A stretch of 64,000 nt of DNA from Azospirillum brasilense (GCF_001315015.1 NZ_CP012915.1:744001-808000), one strand, 5' to 3'. Shown: positions 17,307 through 26,731, numbered from the stretch's first letter. The notes: generated from the letters alone by a model not told the origin. Translations and numbers: made by a program.

Positions 17307-18761
17307 GTGAACGGCATTTTTTCCGCTCTGAGCAACGGCCAGAACAGCCTCTTCCAGCTCCAGAAGGCCAAGAAGGACTGGGAGCGGGCGATGGACGCCA
17401 TGGATTACAAGGACGCCACCCAGCGCCTTGCGGACAAGGCCGACCAAGCGAAAATGCCGTTCACCATGACTCCCGAGCAGCAGAAGAACTTCACCGCCGT
17501 GGTCAACGCGCTGGAGGAGGCCAAGCGCGTCGGGGGCCCGAAGGCTGTCGCCGCGCAGAGGCTGGAGGAGGTCGAGCGCAAGATCGCCGAACTGAAGATG
17601 ATGATGCGCCACAACCACGGCGACCGGGAAAAGCTGGTGCAGTTGGCGCGGGAAGCCGCGATCCTCGCCAAGCAGGCCGGACGGGCGGCGAAGGAGTACG
17701 GCGCCGGTGTGGCCGCCGCGGCTGAGATGGGGCTTCCCGGCGGGGCGGGGGCGCCATCCATCGGCGGCATCACCATCGAGCGGACCACCACCCGCACCTC
17801 CATCACGATGGTTCAGACGGAAATCGCCGTCGATGTGACGGTGACCATCCGCGGCGACGGCGCGACGGCCGAGGGCGCCTCGACCGAAGGGGCGCCGCCG
17901 GAGATGCCGGCGGCTCCGCCAGCCCCGCCGCTGCCGACGGGCACTGCGGCCGCAGAGGGCACGAGCACGGCTGAGGATATGGCGGCCGGCGAAGAGGCGG
18001 CGGAAGACGGAGAGGCGCGCGCCGCCGAGGCCGTCGCGGCGGAGGCCGCTGGTCTGGCCGGGCAGGCCACGACCCAAGGCGTTGCTCCGGATGGCAAGAC
18101 CCCGTCGGACGGCAAGTCCGCCACTGGAAAGGCGGCTGACGAAAAGGCGGCGGCCGAGAAGACGGAAGAAGAAAAGGAAAAGGACGGGGCCGAAGGGAAA
18201 ACCGACGCGGAGGCCGCGGAGGCCAAAGACGGGCAGGGGACCGACCTCGAGCAGTTGATGAAGGACGTTGCGCCCAGTCTGAACGCCACGCCCAACGCTC
18301 CGCAGGGCGACCGGATCCGCAACTACATTCAGCGGATGATGGCGGACAACGAGCTGAAGATGTCGCGCTACCGCGAGGCCGACGAGTTCGGGCGCCGGGT
18401 GGAGGCCGTGCTCGCCGAGGCGAAGTCGATCATCGCCGAAGCAAAGGCCGCCAACGAGCTGGATCAGGCCGAAGAGCGGCGCAAGGCACGGCGGGAGTCC
18501 TTCAAGGATTACGACAAAATCGTCGAAGAGGCGCAGGACAACGTCAACGAACTGCGCCAAGCGGCCTTCGGGTCCGGCACGACCCTGAAGGATTTCGTGG
18601 AGGCCATGACCACCCCGGACGATGCGGACGGCGGTTCCGGCGAGCAGGACGGTACCGCCGGAGAGGCCGCAATCATGCCTTCGGCGGACAGCCTGCAAGC
18701 ACTCAGTGGGACGGATCTGGGGATGCCCGCCCTGTCCGGTTCGGTCAATCTGCTCGCGTAA
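17307..18761 (+). CDS. Long acidic coiled-coil protein of unknown function
   Basis: A 484-aa protein starting at GTG 17307 with GGAGGAG six bases upstream. Residues 1-135 are helical (SLFQLQKAKKDWERAMDAM and ARLEEVERKIAELKMMM-type heptads). A Thr-rich beta-like strand (TIERTTTRTSITMVQTEIAV) follows at about 155-180. A low-complexity Ala/Glu/Pro/Lys region spans about 185-310, and a second coiled coil runs about 330-420. No signal peptide or membrane helix is seen. It could be a cytoplasmic structural or scaffolding protein; I do not recognise the family. Confidence 0.75.
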   Translation: MNGIFSALSNGQNSLFQLQKAKKDWERAMDAMDYKDATQRLADKADQAKMPFTMTPEQQKNFTAVVNALEEAKRVGGPKAVAAQRLEEVERKIAELKMMMRHNHGDREKLVQLAREAAILAKQAGRAAKEYGAGVAAAAEMGLPGGAGAPSIGGITIERTTTRTSITMVQTEIAVDVTVTIRGDGATAEGASTEGAPPEMPAAPPAPPLPTGTAAAEGTSTAEDMAAGEEAAEDGEARAAEAVAAEAAGLAGQATTQGVAPDGKTPSDGKSATGKAADEKAAAEKTEEEKEKDGAEGKTDAEAAEAKDGQGTDLEQLMKDVAPSLNATPNAPQGDRIRNYIQRMMADNELKMSRYREADEFGRRVEAVLAEAKSIIAEAKAANELDQAEERRKARRESFKDYDKIVEEAQDNVNELRQAAFGSGTTLKDFVEAMTTPDDADGGSGEQDGTAGEAAIMPSADSLQALSGTDLGMPALSGSVNLLA

Positions 18762-19482
18762 GAGCGTCGGGGCGCGGATGCTCGACTCACCCCCTTCGTG
18801 CGCGTTGGGCGCTCCCCTTCGGCAGTATCGCCATCTGGGTAACCCAGCCCATTTTGCAGTCAACGCGGTCTTGACGAGGAGATCGGGTGGGCGCAGGATG
18901 ATCGGCGTGAAGGTTGATGCTCAAAAAGCATTGTACGCACAGTGCCGACCGGCGGTAACGACGGTCGGATAGAAGGCTGGAGTTCAAGCGGCAACATCAT
19001 GTGAGACGCCAATGTGGCGCTCTCATCTTATGGATACTGTTGCCCGTCCGGCTGACCGGCGGTGGGGCCATACCCGGGTGGCTCCGCCGCCGATTGTTTT
19101 TGGGGCTCTTTTTCGCCCCTTCCTTTTCCCTTCCCAGCCGCCGGTTTTCTCGCCCATGGGCGCATGGCGCTACGCGCCGTGCGCAAAGAGTTCTTGCGCT
19201 TTTCCCGTCAGAGGATAAGCCAAAGAGAAGTGTGGGTATTTGAGGCGATCGGCATCCGCTCACCTAACCTCCAAATAGGCAAATTAGTTCAAAATCCGAC
19301 CTATCGATAGGAGTAGGAACAAAAATTGGCCGCAAATGTGCGCAAAAAGGGGGTATCAAACAGGGGTTTAACGCCACATTAACCAGACTGGACTGACCTT
19401 GATCTCACAGAGGCGGCAAGTGCAGGCAAGGGGCCAGCAACACCGCCCGCGAATTCAACCACGATGCTTGAAAGGCCCGACG
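18762..19482. other. Gene-free stretch of about 720 bases
   Basis: No ORF here has both a ribosome binding site and coherent protein composition. Visible structure is a 13-bp palindrome CTGGGTAACCCAG (18834-18846), a 12-bp perfect palindrome CCTATCGATAGG (19300-19311), and an AT-rich tract at about 19260-19395 that probably holds the promoter of the following lipoprotein gene. The central part (19000-19230) could hide a small RNA, but I see no terminator to support one. Confidence 0.5.
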
Positions 19483-20100
19483 ATGACGATGACGGGTACC
19501 ATATGCGAAGTGGCTGGAACCAATGTCGGAGTGGGGTGCCGGCGGCGGAAGGCGGGCCTTGTGCTGGCGGTTCTTCTGCTGGCCGGGTGCCCCGGCACCA
19601 CGGTTCCTCCTGAAACGCAGACCGCCGGACCGACCGCCATGGCCGTTCCGGTGCCGAAGACGAAACCTGCTCCTCCGCGCGTCAAGACCGCGGGCAAGGA
19701 TCAGGCGGCCACGCCAGCGGTGAACGGTCCGGGGACCGGTCCCGCCGCCGAGGTCATCGCCATGGCTGGAACAGAGGTGGCGGGGCTGCCCCCCGTACCG
19801 TTCGGCGGCGCCAGCCCGCCCGCCACCCTGTCCCCCGAAACGCTCGTCGGCCTGGACCAAGTCCAGACCCGGCGTCTCCTGGGCACCCCTGCCGCAACGG
19901 AAGAGGCGCCACCTGCAAAGGTGTGGCATTACGCTAAGGGCGACTGTTCGCTCAAAGTCTTCTTCTTCATGGACATGACGTCCTCCCAGGACTTCCGTGC
20001 CCTTTCCTACGATATGAAGAGCAGCGAAAATGTCCCAGATGTCGATAAACGATGCTTCGCTCAACTCCTTGCCCAAGGCTGGGATGTCCGCAATGACTGA
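19483..20100 (+). CDS. Putative lipoprotein preceding a ChvI/ChvG-like system
   Basis: A 205-aa protein with a basic run (RRRK), a hydrophobic helix and the lipobox LLAGC around residue 37. A Pro/Ala/Thr-rich linker follows (about 40-120). The C-terminal globular part contains LVGLDQVQTRRLLGTPAAT and KVWHYAKGDCSLKVFFF, a pattern common in small SmpA/OmlA-like envelope lipoproteins, with two cysteines that could pair. Ribosome binding site GAAAGG is seven bases before ATG 19483. Its 3' end overlaps the start of the response regulator, so it is probably cotranscribed and may act in the same envelope-sensing pathway (inference). Confidence 0.7.
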   Translation: MTMTGTICEVAGTNVGVGCRRRKAGLVLAVLLLAGCPGTTVPPETQTAGPTAMAVPVPKTKPAPPRVKTAGKDQAATPAVNGPGTGPAAEVIAMAGTEVAGLPPVPFGGASPPATLSPETLVGLDQVQTRRLLGTPAATEEAPPAKVWHYAKGDCSLKVFFFMDMTSSQDFRALSYDMKSSENVPDVDKRCFAQLLAQGWDVRND

Positions 20101-20893
20101 GGCCGCCGTCGCCCGCGTGGCGCTGGTCGACGACGACGACCTGTTCCGCGAATCCCTTAGCCTCAACCTCGCCGATGAGGGGTATGAGGTCGTCACCTTC
20201 GACCGTGGCGAACCCGCGCTCGACTTCTTCGCCGAGGGCGGTTCGGTGGATATTGTCCTGCTGGACTGGCGCATGCCGAAGATGGACGGCATCGACGTCC
20301 TCCGCCAGATGCGTTCCCGCGGCATCGACCTGCCGGTGATCTTCCTCACCGTGCTGTCGGACCAGATTTACGAAGAGGCCGCTCTGGCCGGCGGCGCGCT
20401 CGACTTCGTTGAGAAGTCGCGCAGCCTGTCCATCCTGCTGAAGCGCATGCGCCTCATCGTGGACGGCTCCAAAGGCACGCCCGAGGAGGCCGAGGGGCCG
20501 AAGGAGTCCGTCTATGCGCTGGGCAATCTCGACCTGCGCCTGGACAACAGCCGCGCCCTGTGGAACGGCAAGCGCATCGACCTGACGCTGACCGAGTTCA
20601 ACATCGTCAAGCTGATGGCGACCCGTCCGGAAGAGGACGTGTCGTACCGCGAGATCTACGACCTCGTTCATGGCAAGGGCTTCCTGGCCGGTTACGGCCC
20701 GTCGGGCTACCGCGCCAACGTCCGCGCCTTCATCAAGCGTATCCGGCAGAAGTTCCGCGTGGTGGATGCCGAGTTCGATTGCATCGAGAACTATCCGGGC
20801 TTCGGCTACCGCTGGGGCAACGGCACCGGTGGCACGGGCCGCACGCGGGATGACGACGCGGATGTGATGGTCGATGGCGCTGCTGCCGATTGA
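20084..20893 (+). CDS. Response regulator, ChvI/OmpR type
   Basis: A 269-aa receiver plus winged-helix regulator. The acidic pocket DDDD lies at 16-19, the phosphoacceptor Asp at about 61 (LLDWRMPKMDG) and the switch Thr in IFLTVLSD. The conserved Lys sits in DFVEKSRS and lacks the usual following Pro. The C-terminal OmpR-type domain ends NYPGFGYRWG. Homology with ChvI, the acid/envelope-stress regulator of rhizobia, is suggested by the DIVLLDWRMPKMDG style and by pairing with the adjacent kinase. ATG 20084 (AAGG five bases upstream) is preferred; ATG 20030 and 20093 are alternatives. Confidence 0.88.
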   Translation: MSAMTEAAVARVALVDDDDLFRESLSLNLADEGYEVVTFDRGEPALDFFAEGGSVDIVLLDWRMPKMDGIDVLRQMRSRGIDLPVIFLTVLSDQIYEEAALAGGALDFVEKSRSLSILLKRMRLIVDGSKGTPEEAEGPKESVYALGNLDLRLDNSRALWNGKRIDLTLTEFNIVKLMATRPEEDVSYREIYDLVHGKGFLAGYGPSGYRANVRAFIKRIRQKFRVVDAEFDCIENYPGFGYRWGNGTGGTGRTRDDDADVMVDGAAAD

Positions 20894-20963
20894 GGCCCAT
20901 GGGCCCGACGGGGGGCCGGACGGCGCGCGGGACGGGGCGGAACTCACCAAGGGAGGCTTCTCC

Positions 20964-22517
20964 ATGGCGGGTTTCCCCGGCGGCCGGTTGCGGTGGCTGT
21001 GGCACTCGCTGGCCAGCCGGCTGGCGCTGCTGACCATCGTCTTCCTGGCGGTCCCGGTGCTGATCTACGATCAGTTCCAGCGGGCCGACACCACGACGCA
21101 GACCCTGCTGCTGCAAAGCGCGCAGCGGCAGGGCGAGCTGATCGCCCGCGCGCTGGAGCCGGACCTGTCCCGCGCCAACCGCGCCGCCCTGCCGCAACTC
21201 GGCCCCATCCTGCGCCGCTTCGCGGACGGGAACACGCGGCTGAAGCTGCTGGTCCGGCCGCGCGCCCTGGCCGGCAACAACCTGATGGGCAGCGACGGCT
21301 TCTACTACGTCGCCGCCGCTCCGTCGGTGCCGACCGACGATTTGGACGCCGAGCGGCACCAACTCCTTGAACAGGGGGTTCTGGATCGGCTGGGCGCTTC
21401 CTGCGCCGGGAACGAACCGCTGGCCTTGCGCCTGCCGCGCGCCTCCGGTGGCTATGAAATTCTGACTTCGGTCACGCCGATCAACACCGCCTTCGGCTGC
21501 TGGGCGCTGGTGACCAGCCACACCGCCGGCGGCTATCTGGAATCCTCCCTGGGACGCCCCTATTGGAGCACGCCGGTCGTCCAGGCCGCGGCGATGATCT
21601 ACATCGTCATGGCGGCGCTGGTGATGGCGGTGCTGTTGGGCGTCTGGCGCAACCTGCACCGTTTCGGCGACTTGGCGCGCGACATCGTGTCGGGCGGAAT
21701 CGGTGAGAGCGGGCAGGGGTCCTTTACCAACCGGAACACCGTGCCGGAACTGTCCGGGGTGGCCGAGGACTTCGACCGGCTGGTCGACACCCTGCGCGAA
21801 AGCGCGCGGTCGCTGCGCCGCGCAGCCGAGGACAACGCCCACGCCTATAAGACGCCCATCGCGGTGATCCGCCAGTCGGTGGAGCCGTTGCGCCGCTCCC
21901 TGTCCGCCGAGGACAACCGCAGCCAGCGCGCCCTGACCATGATCGAGAAGTCGGTGGACAAGCTCGACGGTCTGGTTTCCTTCGGGCGGCGCATGGACGA
22001 GGCCGCCGCCGACCTGCTGGTTCCGCCGCGCCGCCGGGTGGACCTGTCCGATCTGGTCGAGCGTATGGCCGGCGGCTACACCAGCCTGCTTGCCGAACGG
22101 CAGCTCCACATGCGCTCGCGTATCGAATCCGAGGTGGTCGTGCGGGCCAGCGAGGACATTCTGGAAACCGTCATCGAGAATCTGGTGGAGAACGCCGTCA
22201 GCTTCTCCCCGCCGGACGGCACCGTCAGTGTGCGCCTGTCGCGCAACGGCGCTTGGGCTGAACTGGTGGTCGAGGACGAGGGGCCGGGCGTCGACCCGGC
22301 GAACCTGCCGCGCATTTTTGAACGTTACTTCTCCCAGCGCGAGCCGGGACGGGGCATGCCGGAGGACGCGGTGGCCCAGAACCAGGCCGAGGCGACCCAT
22401 TTTGGCATCGGCTTGTGGATCGTGCGACGGAACATCGAAGCGTTCGGCGGAAAGGTCCGCGCCGAAAACCGCTCCACCGGCGGCTTCCGCATGACGGTGA
22501 CGCTGGCGGTGGCCTGA
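20964..22517 (+). CDS. Sensor histidine kinase, ChvG type
   Basis: A 517-aa inner-membrane kinase. Two membrane helices (about 16-36 and 205-227) flank a roughly 165-residue periplasmic sensor domain with two cysteines. A HAMP-like region precedes the phosphoacceptor His at about 293 in the unusual H-box EDNAHAYKTPIAVI. ATP-binding boxes are all present: ENLVENAVSFSPPDG, VEDEGPGVD, IFERYFSQ and GIGLWIV. ATG 20964 has AAGGGAGG seven bases upstream. The pair with the preceding regulator matches ChvG/ChvI order and is probably cotranscribed. Confidence 0.88.
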   Translation: MAGFPGGRLRWLWHSLASRLALLTIVFLAVPVLIYDQFQRADTTTQTLLLQSAQRQGELIARALEPDLSRANRAALPQLGPILRRFADGNTRLKLLVRPRALAGNNLMGSDGFYYVAAAPSVPTDDLDAERHQLLEQGVLDRLGASCAGNEPLALRLPRASGGYEILTSVTPINTAFGCWALVTSHTAGGYLESSLGRPYWSTPVVQAAAMIYIVMAALVMAVLLGVWRNLHRFGDLARDIVSGGIGESGQGSFTNRNTVPELSGVAEDFDRLVDTLRESARSLRRAAEDNAHAYKTPIAVIRQSVEPLRRSLSAEDNRSQRALTMIEKSVDKLDGLVSFGRRMDEAAADLLVPPRRRVDLSDLVERMAGGYTSLLAERQLHMRSRIESEVVVRASEDILETVIENLVENAVSFSPPDGTVSVRLSRNGAWAELVVEDEGPGVDPANLPRIFERYFSQREPGRGMPEDAVAQNQAEATHFGIGLWIVRRNIEAFGGKVRAENRSTGGFRMTVTLAVA

Positions 22518-22552
22518 CGGGCGGGGCGCCCTGTACGCGCCCCTCCGTAGGG

Positions 22553-22587
22553 GTGTGGCCGGACCGTACGTCCGGTCACACGTACGG
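22553..22587. repeat. Two overlapping inverted repeats before the antiporter gene
   Basis: One repeat pairs 22553-22564 with 22570-22581 (12 bp, one G-T). A second, perfect 8-bp repeat pairs 22564-22571 with 22580-22587. They share bases and cannot form together. No T run follows, so this is not a standard terminator of the kinase gene. Confidence 0.6.
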
Positions 22588-22686
22588 AACAGCATTGTCC
22601 CTTATCCTGACCTTGCTCCCGCCCCAATCGGGCGATACCGTGCGCCGCGACCTTCCAAGGGCCCCCCAAAAGGGCAAGGCAGCCCC

Positions 22687-25272
22687 ATGCACGTCATCGT
22701 CATTTATGTCCTCGCGGTCTCCGGCCTTCTGGCGCTGGTCAGCCTGCTTCCGCCACTGGCAGCGCGGCTGCGGGTGCCCTACACGGTTCTGCTGGCCGCC
22801 GTGGGCGTGGCCCTGGGATTGGCGATCCAGACCTTCGCCGGGCAGGGCGGCACCGGCCCCTTCCATGATTTCCTGAATTCCCTGGCCGAGATGGACATCT
22901 CGTCCGAGGTGCTGATTTACATCTTCCTCCCGGTGCTGCTGTTCGAGACGGCGCTGGCGGTGGACGTGCGGCGACTGTTCGACGATGTGTGGCCGATCCT
23001 GCTGATGGCCGTGGTGGCGGTGTTCGTCTGCACCTTCGCTGTCGGTTACGCGCTCAATCTCTTCACCTCGATGGGGCTGGTGGCCTGCCTGCTGCTGGGG
23101 GCGATCGTCGCCACCACCGATCCGGCGGCGGTCGTCAGCATCTTCCGGGACCTTGGCGCGCCGCGCCGCCTGACCATGCTGGTCGAGGGCGAAAGCCTGC
23201 TGAACGACGCCGCGGCCATCGCGCTGTTCACGCTTCTGCTCGGCATGCTGACCCGCAACGCCCATGGTGGGGCGACCGAAGCGGCGATGGAGTTTCTGCG
23301 CGACTTCGCGGGCGGCGTGGCGACCGGCTATGTCTGCGGGCGCGTGGTCTGCATGGTCGTCGAGCCGGTGCGCGACCAGCCGATGGCCGAGATCACGCTG
23401 ACCGTGGCGCTCGCCTATCTCAGCTATGTGCTGGCGGAGCATTACGTCGGCGCGTCGGGCGTCGTGGCGGTGGTCACGGCCGCGCTGGTCGTCGGCTCGG
23501 TCGGGCGCACGCGCATATCACCGGCCACCTGGGGGGCGCTGGAGCATGTCTGGAAGCAGCTCGGCTTCTGGGCGAACTCGCTGATCTTCCTGATGACGGC
23601 GCTGCTGGTGCCGCGCCTGCTGGGGGGCATCGGCTGGAGCGACGTCGGGCTGGTGCTGGTCGTGGTCGGAGCGGCCACGGTGTCCCGCGCGCTGGTGCTG
23701 TTCGGTCTGCTGCCGCTGCTGTCCGGCGCCGGTCTGGCCCAACGCGTCAGTCACCCCTATAAGACGGTGATGCTGTGGGGCGGCCTGCGCGGCGCGGTGT
23801 CGCTGACGCTGGCTCTGGCCGTCACCGAGAACGGGCGCGTGCCCGACCGGGTCCAGGGCTTCGTCGCCGTGCTGGTCACCGGCTTCGTCTTCTACACGCT
23901 GTTCATCAACGGCACGACGCTGCGCGCCGTCATCAACCTGCTCGGCCTCAACAAGCTGTCGCCGGTCGAACACGCCATGCGCAACCGCGCGCTCGCCCTG
24001 TCCCTGGCCGGCGTGCGCGAGCGGGTGGAGGGGCTGGCCCATCGCTACGAAGTCGACGAGCAGGCCGTCGCCTCCACCGTGTCGCAATACAGCGACCGGC
24101 TCGACGCCATCCTCCGGGAGCAGTCGACCGAAGCGCCGCTGAACAACGAAGACCGCGTGACCATCGGCCTCGTCATCCTCGTGAATCGCGAGGAGGAGCT
24201 GTACTACGAACACTTCCGCGAGGGCATCCTGTCGCGCGGGGTGGCGGAACTGCTGAACCGCCGGACCGGGCGCCTGCTCGACGCGGTGAAGGCCCAGGGG
24301 CGCGCCGGTTACCGCGCCTTCGAGGAGCCTTTCATCTCCTTCACGCCCTGGATGCGGGTCGCCAGCCTGCTGCACCGCCGGCTGGGCATCCACGCTCCGC
24401 TGGCCCGCCGGCTCGCCTTCCGCTTCGAGATCCTTTTGGGCGTGCGCACCGTGCAGCGCGAGTTGCTGGAGTTCATCAACGACAAGGTCGGGCAGGTGCT
24501 GGGCACAGACGTCGCCTGCGAACTGGAGGGCATCCTGACGGTGCGCCTCGCCATGGTCGAGCAGGCGCTGGCGGCGCTGAAGCTGCAATATCCCGACTAC
24601 GCGCTGATCCTGCAGAGCCGCTACGTCAGCCGCGCCGCCCTGCGGCTGGAGGAGGCGGACTACCGGGCGCTCTTCGCCGAATCGATCATCAGCCAGGAGA
24701 TCCTGAGCGACCTGCAGCGCGATCTGGATGACCGCCGCCGCGCGCTCGACGCCCTGCCGAAGCTCGATCTGCGGCTGGATCTGATGGACCTCGTCGGGCG
24801 GGTGCCGCTGTTCAAGGGACTGGAGGGCGATCGCCTGCGCGGCATCGCCACCCTGTTGAAGCCGCGGCTGGTCCTGCCTGGGGAGACCATCGTCCGGCGC
24901 GGCGAGCGCGGCGACGCCATGTTCTTCATCGCGTCCGGCGCCGTCGAGGTGTTGGTTCCGGGTCTGGACGAGCCGGTCCAGCTCGGCACCGGGGAGGTGT
25001 TCGGCGAGATGGCGCTGCTGACCCGCCAGCGGCGCAACGCCGATGTGCGTGCGATGGGCTATTGCCAACTGCTGGTCCTGGATGTGAGAGACTTCCATCG
25101 GCTGGTGAAGAAGGACGCAAGCCTGCGCGCCCATCTTCAGTCGGTGGCCGAGGCGCGGCGCAACCCGCCGCCGAAGCCGCCCGAGGCCGTTCAGGAGGTT
25201 GCGACCCCGCTGGCGGACCCGCCTGCCGTGGTCGAGGCCCCCGCCGCCGAAAGCGCGCAGGCACGGGGATAG
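22687..25272 (+). CDS. CPA1-family cation/proton antiporter with cyclic-nucleotide-binding domain
   Basis: An 861-aa NhaP-like Na+(K+)/H+ antiporter. About 12 membrane helices fill residues 1-420, including the ion-site segment ATTDPAAVVSIF and the helix VEGESLLNDAAAIALF. A long cytoplasmic helical part follows, then a cyclic-nucleotide-binding domain at about 705-820 (GERGDAMFFIASGAVEVLVP and GEVFGEMALLT). That layout suggests activity gated by a nucleotide or similar ligand, as in sperm-type NHE proteins. The domain's phosphate-binding segment (FGEMALL) is retained but the usual following Arg is shifted (TRQRRNA). ATG 22687 fits the first membrane helix. Confidence 0.92.
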   Translation: MHVIVIYVLAVSGLLALVSLLPPLAARLRVPYTVLLAAVGVALGLAIQTFAGQGGTGPFHDFLNSLAEMDISSEVLIYIFLPVLLFETALAVDVRRLFDDVWPILLMAVVAVFVCTFAVGYALNLFTSMGLVACLLLGAIVATTDPAAVVSIFRDLGAPRRLTMLVEGESLLNDAAAIALFTLLLGMLTRNAHGGATEAAMEFLRDFAGGVATGYVCGRVVCMVVEPVRDQPMAEITLTVALAYLSYVLAEHYVGASGVVAVVTAALVVGSVGRTRISPATWGALEHVWKQLGFWANSLIFLMTALLVPRLLGGIGWSDVGLVLVVVGAATVSRALVLFGLLPLLSGAGLAQRVSHPYKTVMLWGGLRGAVSLTLALAVTENGRVPDRVQGFVAVLVTGFVFYTLFINGTTLRAVINLLGLNKLSPVEHAMRNRALALSLAGVRERVEGLAHRYEVDEQAVASTVSQYSDRLDAILREQSTEAPLNNEDRVTIGLVILVNREEELYYEHFREGILSRGVAELLNRRTGRLLDAVKAQGRAGYRAFEEPFISFTPWMRVASLLHRRLGIHAPLARRLAFRFEILLGVRTVQRELLEFINDKVGQVLGTDVACELEGILTVRLAMVEQALAALKLQYPDYALILQSRYVSRAALRLEEADYRALFAESIISQEILSDLQRDLDDRRRALDALPKLDLRLDLMDLVGRVPLFKGLEGDRLRGIATLLKPRLVLPGETIVRRGERGDAMFFIASGAVEVLVPGLDEPVQLGTGEVFGEMALLTRQRRNADVRAMGYCQLLVLDVRDFHRLVKKDASLRAHLQSVAEARRNPPPKPPEAVQEVATPLADPPAVVEAPAAESAQARG

Positions 25273-25288
25273 GAGACGACGAGAGACG

Positions 25289-26215
25289 ATGACCGTGCAA
25301 GCGACCACCGCCGCCGCGGGCGGGCGGCCCGATTGGGTGCGCCTGATGCCGGGCGTCTTCGTCCTGCTGTGGAGCACCGGGTTCATCGGCGCCAAATACG
25401 GCCTTCCCTACGCGGAGCCGCTGACCTTCCTGCTGGTCCGGCTGGGGCTGGTCGCCGTGATCCTCGGCCTCGTCGCCCTGGTCACCGGCGCGCCCTGGCC
25501 GAAAAGCTGGGCCGAAGCCGGGCGGATCGCGCTGGCCGGGCTGTTGGTGCACGGCGTCTACCTGACCGGCGTGTTCTGCGCCATCGCCAAGGGCATGCCG
25601 GCGGGGGTGACCGCGCTGATCGTCGGCATCCAGCCGTTGCTGACCGCCGCACTCTCCGGCCCGCTGCTGGGCGAGCGGGTGAGTGGACGGCAATGGGTGG
25701 GCTTCCTGATGGGGCTGGCCGGTGTGGGGCTGGTGGTGGGCGAGAAGCTCCACTTCGACTCCACCGACGCGCTGGGCATCGGGCTGGCGCTGGCCGCCCT
25801 GCTGGGCATCACCTTCGGCACGCTCTACCAGAAGCGCCACGGCACGGCGATGGACCTGCGCAGCGGTGCCGCCATCCAATACGCCGCGACCGCGGCGGTT
25901 CTGGCGGTTCTGGCTCCGCTGTTCGAGACCATGCACATCGATTGGACCGGCGAATTCGTCTTCGCCCTGCTGTGGCTCAGCTTCGTGCTGTCGGTGGGAG
26001 CGATTTTCCTGCTGTTCCTGTTGATCCGGCGCGGTGCGGCGGCGCGTGTGGCGAGCCTGTTCTATCTGGTCCCGCCGGTGACGGCGGTGATCGCCTGGGC
26101 GATGTTCGGGGAGCGGCTGGGGCTGCTGGCCCTGTCCGGCATGGCGCTGGCGGTCGCCGGGGTCGCCCTGGTCAACCGCAGTGCCATCAACCGGGGCGCC
26201 AAGCGTGCGCCCTGA
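25289..26215 (+). CDS. EamA/DMT-superfamily permease
   Basis: A 308-aa integral membrane protein with about ten hydrophobic segments in two EamA repeats. The first repeat has LLWSTGFIGAKYGLPYAEPL, the second AALLGITFGTLYQKRH. Such proteins usually export amino acids or other small metabolites; the substrate cannot be told from sequence. AGGAG lies upstream of ATG 25289, only 16 bases after the antiporter stop, so the two are probably cotranscribed. Confidence 0.9.
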   Translation: MTVQATTAAAGGRPDWVRLMPGVFVLLWSTGFIGAKYGLPYAEPLTFLLVRLGLVAVILGLVALVTGAPWPKSWAEAGRIALAGLLVHGVYLTGVFCAIAKGMPAGVTALIVGIQPLLTAALSGPLLGERVSGRQWVGFLMGLAGVGLVVGEKLHFDSTDALGIGLALAALLGITFGTLYQKRHGTAMDLRSGAAIQYAATAAVLAVLAPLFETMHIDWTGEFVFALLWLSFVLSVGAIFLLFLLIRRGAAARVASLFYLVPPVTAVIAWAMFGERLGLLALSGMALAVAGVALVNRSAINRGAKRAP

Positions 26216-26332
26216 CGCCGTGCGCATTGCCTCGGCGGGGCGCTCCGACTATGCTTTCCCGCACCGGCAAAAGATCCAGCGGTGTCCGCTGGTTCAATCA
26301 CGCTTCGGCAAACCACATCGGAAGTGAGTGTC

Positions 26333-26731
26333 ATGGACGGCCTGGAGCCCATCTCGCTCGATGACAACCAGACCCTGCAGGCCATCGGCATCCTGGCCGA
26401 TGTCCTGGACGGGGTGGACGGCCCCGGCGGGCTGGACACGGTTCTGGTTTCCAAGGCGCTGCGGCAGGTGATCGCCACCAAGTCCCAGCCGGCCTTCGAA
26501 TTCGCCACCCGCGCCTTCAACACACTCGACGCCGACGTGCGGCGTCAGGTGGCGGAGACCGCCGATCAGGCGGCCCACGATTCGGTCGAGCTGCGTGCCC
26601 GCGTCGGTGGCTTCCTGGCAACCTCGGCCAAGGCGCCGGGGTCCGGCGGCCCGGCCACGCCGGCGCAGGCCACCAGCTTCCTCAACGCGCTCAATCTGCG
26701 CAACCGCCGCCGGTCGCCGCAGTCGGAGTGA
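26333..26731 (+). CDS. Hypothetical protein, 132 aa
   Basis: A mostly helical soluble protein that begins MDGLEPISLDDNQTLQAIG, has a central FEFATRAFNTLDADVRRQV helix and ends in a Ser/Ala/Gly/Pro linker and a basic tail (LRNRRRSPQSE). GGAAGTGAG lies upstream of ATG 26333. No signal peptide or known motif is visible. A 7-bp inverted repeat (26276-26292) lies in its 5' region. It converges with the PhoD-like gene. Confidence 0.65.
   Translation: MDGLEPISLDDNQTLQAIGILADVLDGVDGPGGLDTVLVSKALRQVIATKSQPAFEFATRAFNTLDADVRRQVAETADQAAHDSVELRARVGGFLATSAKAPGSGGPATPAQATSFLNALNLRNRRRSPQSE

Noticed and set aside
19001..19243. An 80-codon plus-strand frame in the 18.8-19.5 kb gap
   Set aside because: No ribosome binding site, and the other frames over the same bases look equally protein-like; probably non-coding.
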